Shown here: positions 5,401 to 10,679 of the stretch, one piece after another
Layout: every line of letters starts with the position of its first letter
How positions within the stretch are numbered: position 1 is the first letter of the stretch
From: JBNJEM01 sp051745935
GTDB lineage: Bacteria; Planctomycetota; Planctomycetia; Pirellulales; Pirellulaceae
Direction of reading: 5' to 3'
DNA length: 10,679 nt
NCBI GenBank assembly: GCA_051745935.1
Contig: JBNJEM010000236.1
Location: 1-10,679 of the forward strand
Notes under the pieces: model-generated
Told to the model about the DNA's origin: nothing
Seen by the model: only the letters and a program-made list of their open reading frames with translations
Database searches by the model: none
Position numbers and translations under genes: made by a program

Positions 5401-6391
5401 TTCGGCCTGGGTGCGCGCGGAGGGAGACAGCGGCGTGATCATTGCTCGAGGCGGGGGCATACACGGATACTCGCTTTATCTCCAGGATCGGAAACCCCAC
5501 TTTTCAATGTGTGCCAACAGCAAACGAGCCACGGCGGCCGCCACCGAAAAGGTCGGTAACGACTGGGTTCATTTGGCGGGCGTGCTGGGTGAGGACGCTG
5601 AGTTGCGGATTTACATCGACGGTAAGCAAGTTGGCTCGGACGCGGCTCCTTCGTTGATTCCCGAAGACCCGGCTGACAGCATGCAGATTGGAGCCGATGA
5701 AAACAGCGCGGTGGGCGGCTACTCGACGGCGCTGCCGTTTCGCGGTGCCATTGATGAGGTTCGCGTTTATCACGCCGAATTGTCCCCCGCCGCCGTCCAA
5801 ACACTGGCCGCCGACGCGGATAGCGTGAACGTCCCGCGGGATTCGTTGGTTCTGGAGTATTCCTTCGATGAAGGAGAGGGAAAAGACGCATCGGGTAACA
5901 AGAACCACGGGAGCGTCGTGGGAGCGGAAACGGTGCCCGGGAAAGTCGGCCAGGCTCTACGCTTCGTGGGACGCGTTCCCGACGCCGTGCCGGTTGGAAG
6001 CCGTACCTTCGCCTGGACGCGGGATGCGCCGATTCTCGTGCGAGGCATGGCAAAGGCACGTGACGTCATCTTCATGGCCGGCCCCGAAGACGTCTTGGAT
6101 GAACCCGAGGCGCTGAAAACATTTGACGCGGAAGAGACGCAAGAGGCAATCCAAAAACAGGCCGATGCGTTGGCGGGGCGACGTGGCGCCATTCTCCGAG
6201 CGGTTCATCCGGATGACGGTGAAACGCTCGCGGAAACGCGCATTGAGGCCCCACCGGTCTGGGACGGCATGGCCGTGGCCCGGAATAAACTGTTCCTGGC
6301 GGATACCGACGGGAACCTGCGATGTTACGCGCCAAAAGAGACGAAAGAGACCGGTAACCGTTCACAGATCGGGAGTGAAACAACCCGCTAA
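2459..6391 (+). CDS. Secreted PQQ-like beta-propeller protein with N-terminal SAM-methyltransferase-like domain and inserted LamG domain
   Basis: The product has 1310 residues. Residues 1-26 form a signal peptide (KK, hydrophobic core WLLLLCGTL, HAA cleavage). Residues about 30-150 resemble a class I methyltransferase: glycine motif VHVGCGDG (48-55), LPYADGAVNLVVSEDL and EVQRVLSPHGVAYL. After PWPETIDDWSHYLHDPGNNA and SPRWARHHD come PQQ-like blades with the hxAhDxxSGxxLW pattern, for example near 287, 348, 386, 446, 681, 721 and 783. A linker near 600-630 divides two propeller parts. A LamG/concanavalin-like domain occupies about 963-1125 (VTVSAWVRAEG, WVHLAGVL, LRIYIDGKQVG, FRGAIDEVRVYHAELS), followed by the first-strand part of LamG (LEYSFDEGEG) at about 1131-1171. 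The propeller then resumes (FAWTRDAPILVRGM ... LFLADTDGNLRCYAP). It probably acts outside the cytoplasm. The overall architecture resembles planctomycete proteins of unknown function. Whether it binds PQQ or SAM is unknown. Confidence 0.9.
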   Translation: MFDKKTACICAVTPWLLLLCGTLHAAMPDAKLATEILNEAGVKGGLIVHVGCGDGTVTAALHRNDGCLVHGLTVDDGKMERARAFLRQKGVYGPVAVDSFDGARLPYADGAVNLVVSEDLKQVPMAEVQRVLSPHGVAYLKQDGDWRKIVMPWPETIDDWSHYLHDPGNNAVAHDREVGVPRSLQWVGSPRWARHHDRMASMSALVSSNGRMFYILDEGATASVILPSRWKLIARDAFSGMVLWKRDIPDWQTRQWPLKSGPAQLPRRLVAGDDMVFATLGINEPVTAVDAQSGKTLRTYEQTRGTEEILYADGVLYVVVNPTMNVEKYTNRRAVDKPWWTGEPVKVMAVEAESGRTLWRHSSPVVPLTLAVAGESVFFYDGEHVVAVNAQSGSRRWQSEPLPMVKRLMSFFAPTLVARAGVVLFAGGEESGLVKSSGGATKSDTITALDAESGETLWDASHPPSGYSSPEDVLVLDGTVWYGGVSNGRMPGAFTGRDIRTGKVRASYESAGIDTYWFHHRCYRGKATDRFLMMSRTGIEFIDPDTGKWNINHWVRGGCLYGVMPANGMLYAPPHACACYPESKLYGFNALKTGSEAPEPTGSRLKRGPAYERVRDRESAPSAPADWPTYRRDGERRGSTPASMPAALTKSWSTQFSPPLSAVTVAGDTAFVCEIDHHTVQAVDVESGRELWTYTAGGRVDSPPTIYREAAIFGCADGWIYCLDVENGELAWRFRAAPADVRIVSYEQVESRWPVHGSVLVEDGVVYAVAGRSLFLDGGLRLCRLDARSGQLLSEDVLDDTDPESGKDIQTHVQRLTMPVALPDVLSSDGKRLYMRSQVFDMQGKRKRIAPRGAREVGAHAAVQEGSEAHLFAAAGFLDDTWFHRSYWLYGRGFEGGWNSYYLAGRQAPAGKILVLDDTHVYGFGRKMKYYRWTVPLEFQLFASPRDPNAKVEREKEKQQGSIVRVDNSRSLNPAKQPVTVSAWVRAEGDSGVIIARGGGIHGYSLYLQDRKPHFSMCANSKRATAAATEKVGNDWVHLAGVLGEDAELRIYIDGKQVGSDAAPSLIPEDPADSMQIGADENSAVGGYSTALPFRGAIDEVRVYHAELSPAAVQTLAADADSVNVPRDSLVLEYSFDEGEGKDASGNKNHGSVVGAETVPGKVGQALRFVGRVPDAVPVGSRTFAWTRDAPILVRGMAKARDVIFMAGPEDVLDEPEALKTFDAEETQEAIQKQADALAGRRGAILRAVHPDDGETLAETRIEAPPVWDGMAVARNKLFLADTDGNLRCYAPKETKETGNRSQIGSETTR

Positions 6392-6558
6392 TCAACGCCG
6401 GTAACCCCAAACAAACAGCCTTCAGAGAGTTCATAGTTCACCGGTATTGATCCGTATTCTGCCGAACGTCATCATTCGAAATTCCTTGCTCGATATTCGA
6501 TATTCGTTCCTCGCTTTGGACTGATCAGACAGATCATACTTGGCCGTGAACGGTTACC
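6353..6558. repeat. 13-bp inverted repeat GGTAACCGTTCAC / GTGAACGGTTACC
   Basis: The left arm is 6353-6365, inside the last codons of the propeller gene; the right arm is 6546-6558 in the intergenic region. The match is exact over 13 bp with 180 nt between. The core GTGAACGGTT occurs again on the minus strand at 10128-10137, and with one mismatch at 2241-2250, so it is probably part of a dispersed repeat and not a local hairpin. Confidence 0.5.
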
Positions 6559-6757
6559 CGAAAAGACGAAAAGGGACTGAGGGCCAGCCAAGAAATGGCA
6601 ATCGCGTGTTCGACACAAACGAATTGGCCGGGCCAAACTTATGCGAGGTCCTTTTCGCTCGCGCGGTTTAGGCCCATTCGACATCAAAGCACCATGGGGC
6701 CGCGCTTCGCCGGTTGCCAAGGCGTGGCCCGCGTGTTGTTGAAACGGATTCGATGAG
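6392..6757. other. Gene-free stretch with repeat-like sequence
   Basis: No open frame here looks like a gene. It holds a tandem CGATATT pair (6491-6504) inside an AT-richer run of ATTCG-type repeats (6476-6507), the palindrome CTGATCAG (6521-6528), and GTGAACGGTTACC (6546-6558), which is the exact inverse of 6353-6365 in the end of the propeller gene. A 9-bp stem with one G-T pair (6697-6705 with 6722-6730) lies between the converging genes but has no T-run. The run of ATTCG/ATATCGAA units resembles dispersed repeats that I recall from planctomycete-like intergenic regions. Confidence 0.5.
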
Positions 6758-7147
6758 TCACTTGACCATCGGCTCCGCTCGGTTCGCCAATTGGATGGCG
6801 AGGCCCCAGGGGTCGCGCAGCATGGCCAATTCGTCGCCGGTCTCCAGTGTTTCCGGGCCGGAGACGAGCGTGGCGCCAGCGGCCACCAGACGCTTCGCCG
6901 TGGCCGGCACGTCGTGGCACGCCAGGGCAATGTGCAGAAGCAATGGATCCATCGCTGAATAGTCGGGCGTGCTCACCTTGGGGTTGTTGTAGATTTCCAA
7001 CATGACCTGGTCGGTTTCATCAGCCAGAAAGCGGACCGGCACCGGTTGGTCCGCCGCTCGCTTCACGGCGAATCCCAGATGCTCACAATACCAGTCGGCC
7101 GTCTTTCCCGGGTGTTCCACCGGATATGCAAAATGCTCGATCTTCAT
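6758..7147 (-). CDS. VOC-family (glyoxalase/dioxygenase fold) protein
   Basis: The protein has 129 residues, starting at ATG 7147 with AAGGAG (7155-7160) 7 nt upstream; this start places the family's first strand (KIEHFAYPV) at residue 2. An in-frame upstream start at 7192 would overlap the dctM end and ignore that site. The pattern fits one VOC domain of two beta-alpha-beta-beta-beta modules: IEHFAYPV, ADWYCEHLGF, VMLEIYNN, LLHIALACHDV, LVAAGATLVSGP, LAMLRDPWGLAIQL. The metal-ligand positions read H5, E51 and H72, but the usual fourth ligand Glu is Gln119. Single-domain members work as dimers. The gene is last in the TRAP transporter operon, 29 nt after dctM. It may be an isomerase, lyase or dioxygenase for the imported compound or its product; the substrate is not evident. 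Confidence 0.88.
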   Translation of the reverse strand: MKIEHFAYPVEHPGKTADWYCEHLGFAVKRAADQPVPVRFLADETDQVMLEIYNNPKVSTPDYSAMDPLLLHIALACHDVPATAKRLVAAGATLVSGPETLETGDELAMLRDPWGLAIQLANRAEPMVK

Positions 7148-7154
7148 CGGGACA

Positions 7155-7160
7155 CTCCTT
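7155..7160 (-). promoter_or_regulatory. Ribosome binding site AAGGAG of the VOC gene
   Basis: On the minus strand AAGGAG is followed by 7 nt and ATG 7147. It selects this start over the upstream in-frame one. Confidence 0.8.
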
Positions 7161-7176
7161 CTTTCCTGGCAGCCCT

Positions 7177-8469
7177 TTAGACCCCGAACCACTTTGGCAG
7201 GGCCAGCGAGACCGCGGGAACATAGGTAATGATGAGCAATGCCACAATCATCATGAAGAACAGGGGGATGAAGCTCTTAATGACTTCATGAATCTTCCCG
7301 TTGCCCACGCCCACGCCCAGAAAGAGGACCGTGCCGACCGGCGGCGTGCAAAGGCCGATGCAAAGGTTGGCGATCATGATGATCCCGAAATGGACCGGGT
7401 CGACGCCAACGAGCGTGACAATCGGAAGAAAAATTGGTGTAAAAATGAGAACGGCTGGAGTCATATCCATGAACGTTCCAACGGCCAGCAACAGGACGTT
7501 GATCATCAGCAGGACGCCGATCTTGTTGCTCGCGACGCTACTGATACCCTGACTGACGTGTTCGGGCAGATTCTCGAACGCCATGAACCATGACATGCCC
7601 ATGGAAGCGCCGATAAGCAGCATAACGACTGACGTGGTCGTTCCGGTTTTCAGCAAGACCTGAGGGAGTTCGCGCGGCTTGACTTCGCGATAAACGATGA
7701 CCGACAGAATAAAAGCATAGACGACGGCAATGCTGGCCGCTTCGGTGGGCGTGAACATGCCGGAGATGATCCCCCCGAGAACGATAAAGATCAGCAGGAG
7801 GCCGGGCAACGCGCGCCAGAATCGGATCACGGTTTCCCATAACCCGATCCGCTTGCCGGCCCCATACCGCTTCCGATGACAGATGACGGCGGCGGCAATC
7901 ATCAGGCAGCCACCCATGAGAACACCTGGCACGATGCCCGCCAGGAAAAGTGCCGCCACCGAGACCGATCCGGTGACCAGTGCGTAGACGATCATCACGT
8001 TGCTGGGGGGAATCAGCAGGCCGGTGGTGGCGGCGCACGAGGAGAGCGCGATGTTGAAATTCTTGTCGTATCCCTTGCGATTCATTTCCGGAATCATGAC
8101 GCCACCCACCGACGAAACCGCCGCCGCCGCGGACCCAGAGATGGCGCCAAAAAACATGCAGGCCAAAGTGTTTACAAAAGCCAGACCTCCGGGAAAACGG
8201 CCCACCACCGCTTCGGCAAAATCGATAAGACGTCTGGCAATCCCACCGCGCCCCAGCAGTTGGCCCATGAGAATGAAAAATGGAATGCACAGTAAAGCGA
8301 AACTATCAATCCCGGTTCCCAGGCGGGGCGCCACGATGTCGACCGCCGAGATCTCCCCCGCCGCGCCAATGGCCCACAGCGTGGCCAGTCCGATCGCAAT
8401 GGCAATCGGTACATTCATGCACAGGAGCACGACAAAAGCGACGACCAGAACGATGATCGGTGCATCCAC
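7177..8469 (-). CDS. dctM: TRAP transporter large permease subunit DctM
   Basis: 430 residues from a GTG start at 8469 to TAA at 7177; an AAGGA in the end of dctQ lies 9 nt upstream of the GTG. The protein is almost wholly hydrophobic, with about 11-13 membrane helices. Family hallmarks are IPFFILMGQLLGRGGIARRL, FFGAISGSAAAAVSSVGGVMIPEM, YDKNFNIALSSCAATTGLLIPPSN and, near the end, the second repeat with FMDMTPAVLIFTPIFLPI and IGLCTPPVGTVLFLGVGVG. DctM forms the Na+-coupled elevator-type transport domain of tripartite ATP-independent periplasmic (TRAP) transporters and works with DctQ in the inner membrane. The length is normal for the family and no key region is missing. It is the third gene of the operon, 5 nt after dctQ. 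Confidence 0.96.
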   Translation of the reverse strand: MDAPIIVLVVAFVVLLCMNVPIAIAIGLATLWAIGAAGEISAVDIVAPRLGTGIDSFALLCIPFFILMGQLLGRGGIARRLIDFAEAVVGRFPGGLAFVNTLACMFFGAISGSAAAAVSSVGGVMIPEMNRKGYDKNFNIALSSCAATTGLLIPPSNVMIVYALVTGSVSVAALFLAGIVPGVLMGGCLMIAAAVICHRKRYGAGKRIGLWETVIRFWRALPGLLLIFIVLGGIISGMFTPTEAASIAVVYAFILSVIVYREVKPRELPQVLLKTGTTTSVVMLLIGASMGMSWFMAFENLPEHVSQGISSVASNKIGVLLMINVLLLAVGTFMDMTPAVLIFTPIFLPIVTLVGVDPVHFGIIMIANLCIGLCTPPVGTVLFLGVGVGNGKIHEVIKSFIPLFFMMIVALLIITYVPAVSLALPKWFGV

Positions 8470-8474
8470 CTGGG

Positions 8475-9008
8475 CTATTCCTTGTCCAACGTCGTGGCGT
8501 CTCGCCGCGGACCCCGCGCCAGCCGCAACGTGTCACGCACGAAAAACTCAACGCAGTAACTCAGGAAAAACACGCCACTGAGGGGGATACACAAGTTCAG
8601 ATAGCCGGCCGGTATCCCCAATGTTGGTGTTTCCTGTTCATTGATCAATGCAACGCGCGCATAGTTGAGGCCACCCATGATCATGACCCGCACGGCGAAA
8701 TACCCGACCAGTAGCGTAATGACCAACTCCAACACGGTACGGGAGAATGGACCGAGTTTCTGTGAGAAATATTCCATCCCCACATGGGCGTGCTGCCCGT
8801 ACGCATGCGCCGCCCCGATCAGACCACACCACATAAGCATATAAGTGGAGGATTCTTCCGTCCAAACGGCCGGGTCTCGCAGAACCAGGCGAGTGAAGAC
8901 TTGCCAGATAACCGTCAGCACCATGATCAGTACGAGAAAAATCAGAAACCAACTCAGTACGTGATCCCGCCATCGCGAGAGTGTTCTCAGGAACTCTGAC
9001 ACAGGCAT
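8475..9008 (-). CDS. dctQ: TRAP transporter small permease subunit DctQ
   Basis: 177 residues from ATG 9008 to TAG 8475. Four membrane helices are apparent (about residues 18-40, 53-70, 92-112, 135-158). The conserved DctQ feature WTEESSTYMLMW is at about residues 49-60, after the first helix, and is followed by GAAHAYGQHAHVGMEYF, which fits the 'h.r...Hi.v' part of the family. DctQ packs against DctM and gives the elevator scaffold that docks the binding protein. Spacing is 5 nt from dctP and 5 nt to dctM, so the three are almost certainly cotranscribed. The upstream sequence has only a weak ribosome binding site (TAGGG). Confidence 0.93.
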   Translation of the reverse strand: MPVSEFLRTLSRWRDHVLSWFLIFLVLIMVLTVIWQVFTRLVLRDPAVWTEESSTYMLMWCGLIGAAHAYGQHAHVGMEYFSQKLGPFSRTVLELVITLLVGYFAVRVMIMGGLNYARVALINEQETPTLGIPAGYLNLCIPLSGVFFLSYCVEFFVRDTLRLARGPRRDATTLDKE

Positions 9009-9013
9009 ATACC

Positions 9014-10087
9014 CTACTTCGACTCCGAGGAAGACGGCTCCACCGCTTGAATATCCTTGATCAACGGTCCGAGCTTACTATCCTTTAGATACTTCTCATG
9101 CATGGGTTGTACCGCTTGGCGAAACGGAGCCAAATCCGGCTCGATGATTTCCACCCCCGCCTCCTCCAGCGTTTTGAAGTTGTCCGCCACCTCCCGCGCC
9201 CACAGTTCCCGTTGGTAATCCACCGATTCCTCGAAAGTCTCCAGTAGCAGTTGACGATCCTCGGCGGACAGTCGTTCCCAGGTCTGCTTGCTGGCCACGA
9301 CAACGTCCATCGGAGACGTGTGCCGGTCAAGGGAGTAATACTGGCAGATCTCGTAATGATTGGCGGAAACCACCGATGGCGGATTATTCTCCGCCCCATC
9401 AACCAGCCCTTGCTGAAGCGCCGTGTACAATTCTCCCCAACTGATGGGCGTCGGGGACGCCCCAAGTACCTCCACCAACTCGATGGCCATCGGGCTCTTG
9501 ATCACTCGAATCTTCAGGTTCTTCAGATCCGCCGGCGTTCGAATCGGACGGTCGACCGTGTAGAAACTGCGTTCGCCCGCCGCATAGTAGCCGATCCCGA
9601 CCATATTCTTGGCCCCGCAGGCATCAAGGATCTCTTGACCGACCGGCGTCTGCAACGATTGCCACTTATGTTGCTCGTCCCGGAACAAATAGGGAACCCC
9701 AAACACTTTCATCTCGGGCACGAAACTCTCGAGTACCGCCGAGGATACCTTCGCCAAATCCAATGTTCCCATTTGAAGTTGTTCAATCAACTCCTTTTCC
9801 TGGCCCAGCTGCCCACTCGAGTAAATCTTAATCGTGAGTTGCCCGCCACTCCTTTCTTCGAGCAGTTCCGACCAACGTGTCATGCCCTTGTGAACCGGGT
9901 GCTTGGCGTCCAGAACGTGCCCCACCTTCAGCACCGTCTCCCCCGAACCGCCCCCCGACCGTCCGGTCCGGTCGCAGCCGGTGAGCAACGTGGCGATTAA
10001 GATCGCCACGACGCTTGTCATGCCGATGCCGAATAGCCGTGATATCGGGCGTCGCGGCACGTCACCGATCACATTCCCACCGTTCAT
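9014..10087 (-). CDS. dctP: TRAP transporter substrate-binding lipoprotein DctP
   Basis: With ATG 10087 the product has 357 residues, a basic n-region (PRRPISR), a hydrophobic core and a lipobox LLTGC with Cys at about residue 38, so the binding protein is lipid-anchored. The mature part begins TVLKVGHVLDAKHPVHKG and contains IYSSGQLGQEKELIEQLQMGTLDL, GVPYLFRD, LKNLKIRVIKSPM (Arg194, the family's carboxylate-binding Arg) and SWGELYTALQQGLVDGAENNPPS (about 218-238). The GAENN-type segment resembles the sugar-acid branch (YiaO-like). The substrate is therefore probably a sugar acid or another carboxylate, by inference. The start is uncertain: ATG 10108 also gives a plausible signal, ATG 10021 leaves no basic residues before the core, and ATG 10207 has the best ribosome binding site (AAGGA) but an overlong leader. 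It is the first gene of the operon. Confidence 0.94.
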   Translation of the reverse strand: MNGGNVIGDVPRRPISRLFGIGMTSVVAILIATLLTGCDRTGRSGGGSGETVLKVGHVLDAKHPVHKGMTRWSELLEERSGGQLTIKIYSSGQLGQEKELIEQLQMGTLDLAKVSSAVLESFVPEMKVFGVPYLFRDEQHKWQSLQTPVGQEILDACGAKNMVGIGYYAAGERSFYTVDRPIRTPADLKNLKIRVIKSPMAIELVEVLGASPTPISWGELYTALQQGLVDGAENNPPSVVSANHYEICQYYSLDRHTSPMDVVVASKQTWERLSAEDRQLLLETFEESVDYQRELWAREVADNFKTLEEAGVEIIEPDLAPFRQAVQPMHEKYLKDSKLGPLIKDIQAVEPSSSESK

Positions 10088-10679
10088 GCCGGAGATGCTT
10101 CGGCGCATTGCCAAAAAGCCATAACCAAACCGTTCACGCTTCCTTCCGCCACGTGACTCTGGGGAGCGGAAACCAGCGTCCGTTCCCCACTGTAGAAATA
10201 TCCGCATGTGATGGTCCTTCCCCTTCCCGCTCCCGTGCGAGCGGCCCCAGGCCTTGCTGACATCGGAATACCCGTACGCGTGCCCAATACTTGGGGGATT
10301 TTGACCGTAAAACGCCGCGGATGCAAGTGGTTGAGAGGCCCAAAAGGAGGCAGTTACCCTTTCCTTGCTCCACGGCAACTCGAACCCCGAAGATTACCGC
10401 CTCGATGGCCCGGATGGTGAGGGGGGGCGAGTCGCGACGGACGGAGCCCGTCGTTTCCCGAACCGTCCTCGTTCCTTCGAGAACATCGAGCTGTCAGTCG
10501 TGATGCCGGTGAAACGAAGAGCAACCGCGACAGCCTGTCGTGATTGTCGGACGAGTTGCCGTAGCAGCGCACGCCTGGGGCGGGCTGATGAAAAACCCGA
10601 AAATCGGACAAAATAGAACAAGTGGGTTGTCCCGAGTTTGTCGCGCGTGCTTGATTGAAGAGTGGAAGATTTCGCGACC
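10088..10679. other. Leader region upstream of the TRAP operon; no supported gene
   Basis: No open frame here has recognisable protein features on either strand. The part next to dctP (10088-10207) stays open in the dctP frame and contains the AACCGTTCAC core (10128-10137) shared with 6356-6365, so it may include a dispersed repeat inserted before the gene. A short palindrome CCGAAAATCGG (10597-10607) lies in an AT-richer patch (10590-10620) and could be an operator or part of the promoter, but it is too short to be firm. No clear -10/-35 pair for the operon was found. Confidence 0.4.

Noticed and set aside
6487..6507. CRISPR-like or satellite array
   Set aside because: There are only two short tandem units with no spacers; no CRISPR array or cas gene is visible anywhere.
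6697..6730. Rho-independent terminator between the converging genes
   Set aside because: The stem is interrupted by a G-T pair, has a 16-nt loop and no T-run on either strand.
10365..10621. Small open frames on both strands at the right end
   Set aside because: They overlap one another, have no ribosome binding site or recognisable motif, and are Arg/Ser/Pro-rich.

Overview
The window looks like a chromosomal stretch of a moderately GC-rich bacterium. It probably belongs to the Planctomycetota/PVC group or a similar phylum such as Hydrogenedentota. This rests on recalled family resemblance: a very large secreted PQQ-type beta-propeller protein with a methyltransferase-like head, a small protein with an NPYQP motif, and many short dispersed repeats. 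I could not run a search, so the taxonomy is inference.

Left part (1-2412) is an accessory region. It carries remains of three toxin-antitoxin-like modules. The first is the C-terminal 99 residues of a HepT/DUF86 HEPN ribonuclease with an intact RX4HXY motif. The second is a DUF4258-type toxin gene broken by an in-frame TGA, followed by a YgiT-type antitoxin that has lost all of its zinc-binding cysteines. The third is a small conserved protein overlapping an AbiEii-like nucleotidyltransferase that is cut after about 47 residues by a palindromic REP/BIME-like element. Two weakly supported small genes lie between the first two modules (288-521 and 529-948). Two 104-bp copies of one element (about 92% identical, inverted, both beginning and ending in TATA) bracket the third module. 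A perfect 17-bp inverted repeat follows the antitoxin gene.

Middle part (2459-6391) is one 1310-residue gene for an exported protein. In order it has a signal peptide, a class I SAM-methyltransferase-like domain, PQQ-like propeller blades, a LamG/concanavalin-like domain inserted near the end of the propeller, and a last propeller segment. Its ribosome binding site is good, and a perfect TATAAT lies across the edge of the neighbouring 104-bp element. A gene-free stretch with repeat-like sequence follows (6392-6757).

Right part (6758-10087, minus strand) is a compact operon transcribed leftward. It encodes a complete TRAP transporter in the order DctP lipoprotein, DctQ, DctM, with 5-nt gaps, followed 29 nt later by a VOC/glyoxalase-fold protein. 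DctP resembles the sugar-acid branch of the family, so the operon probably imports an organic or sugar acid, and the VOC enzyme may act on it or its breakdown products. The final 590 nt (10088-10679) hold the operon leader and no gene that I can support.
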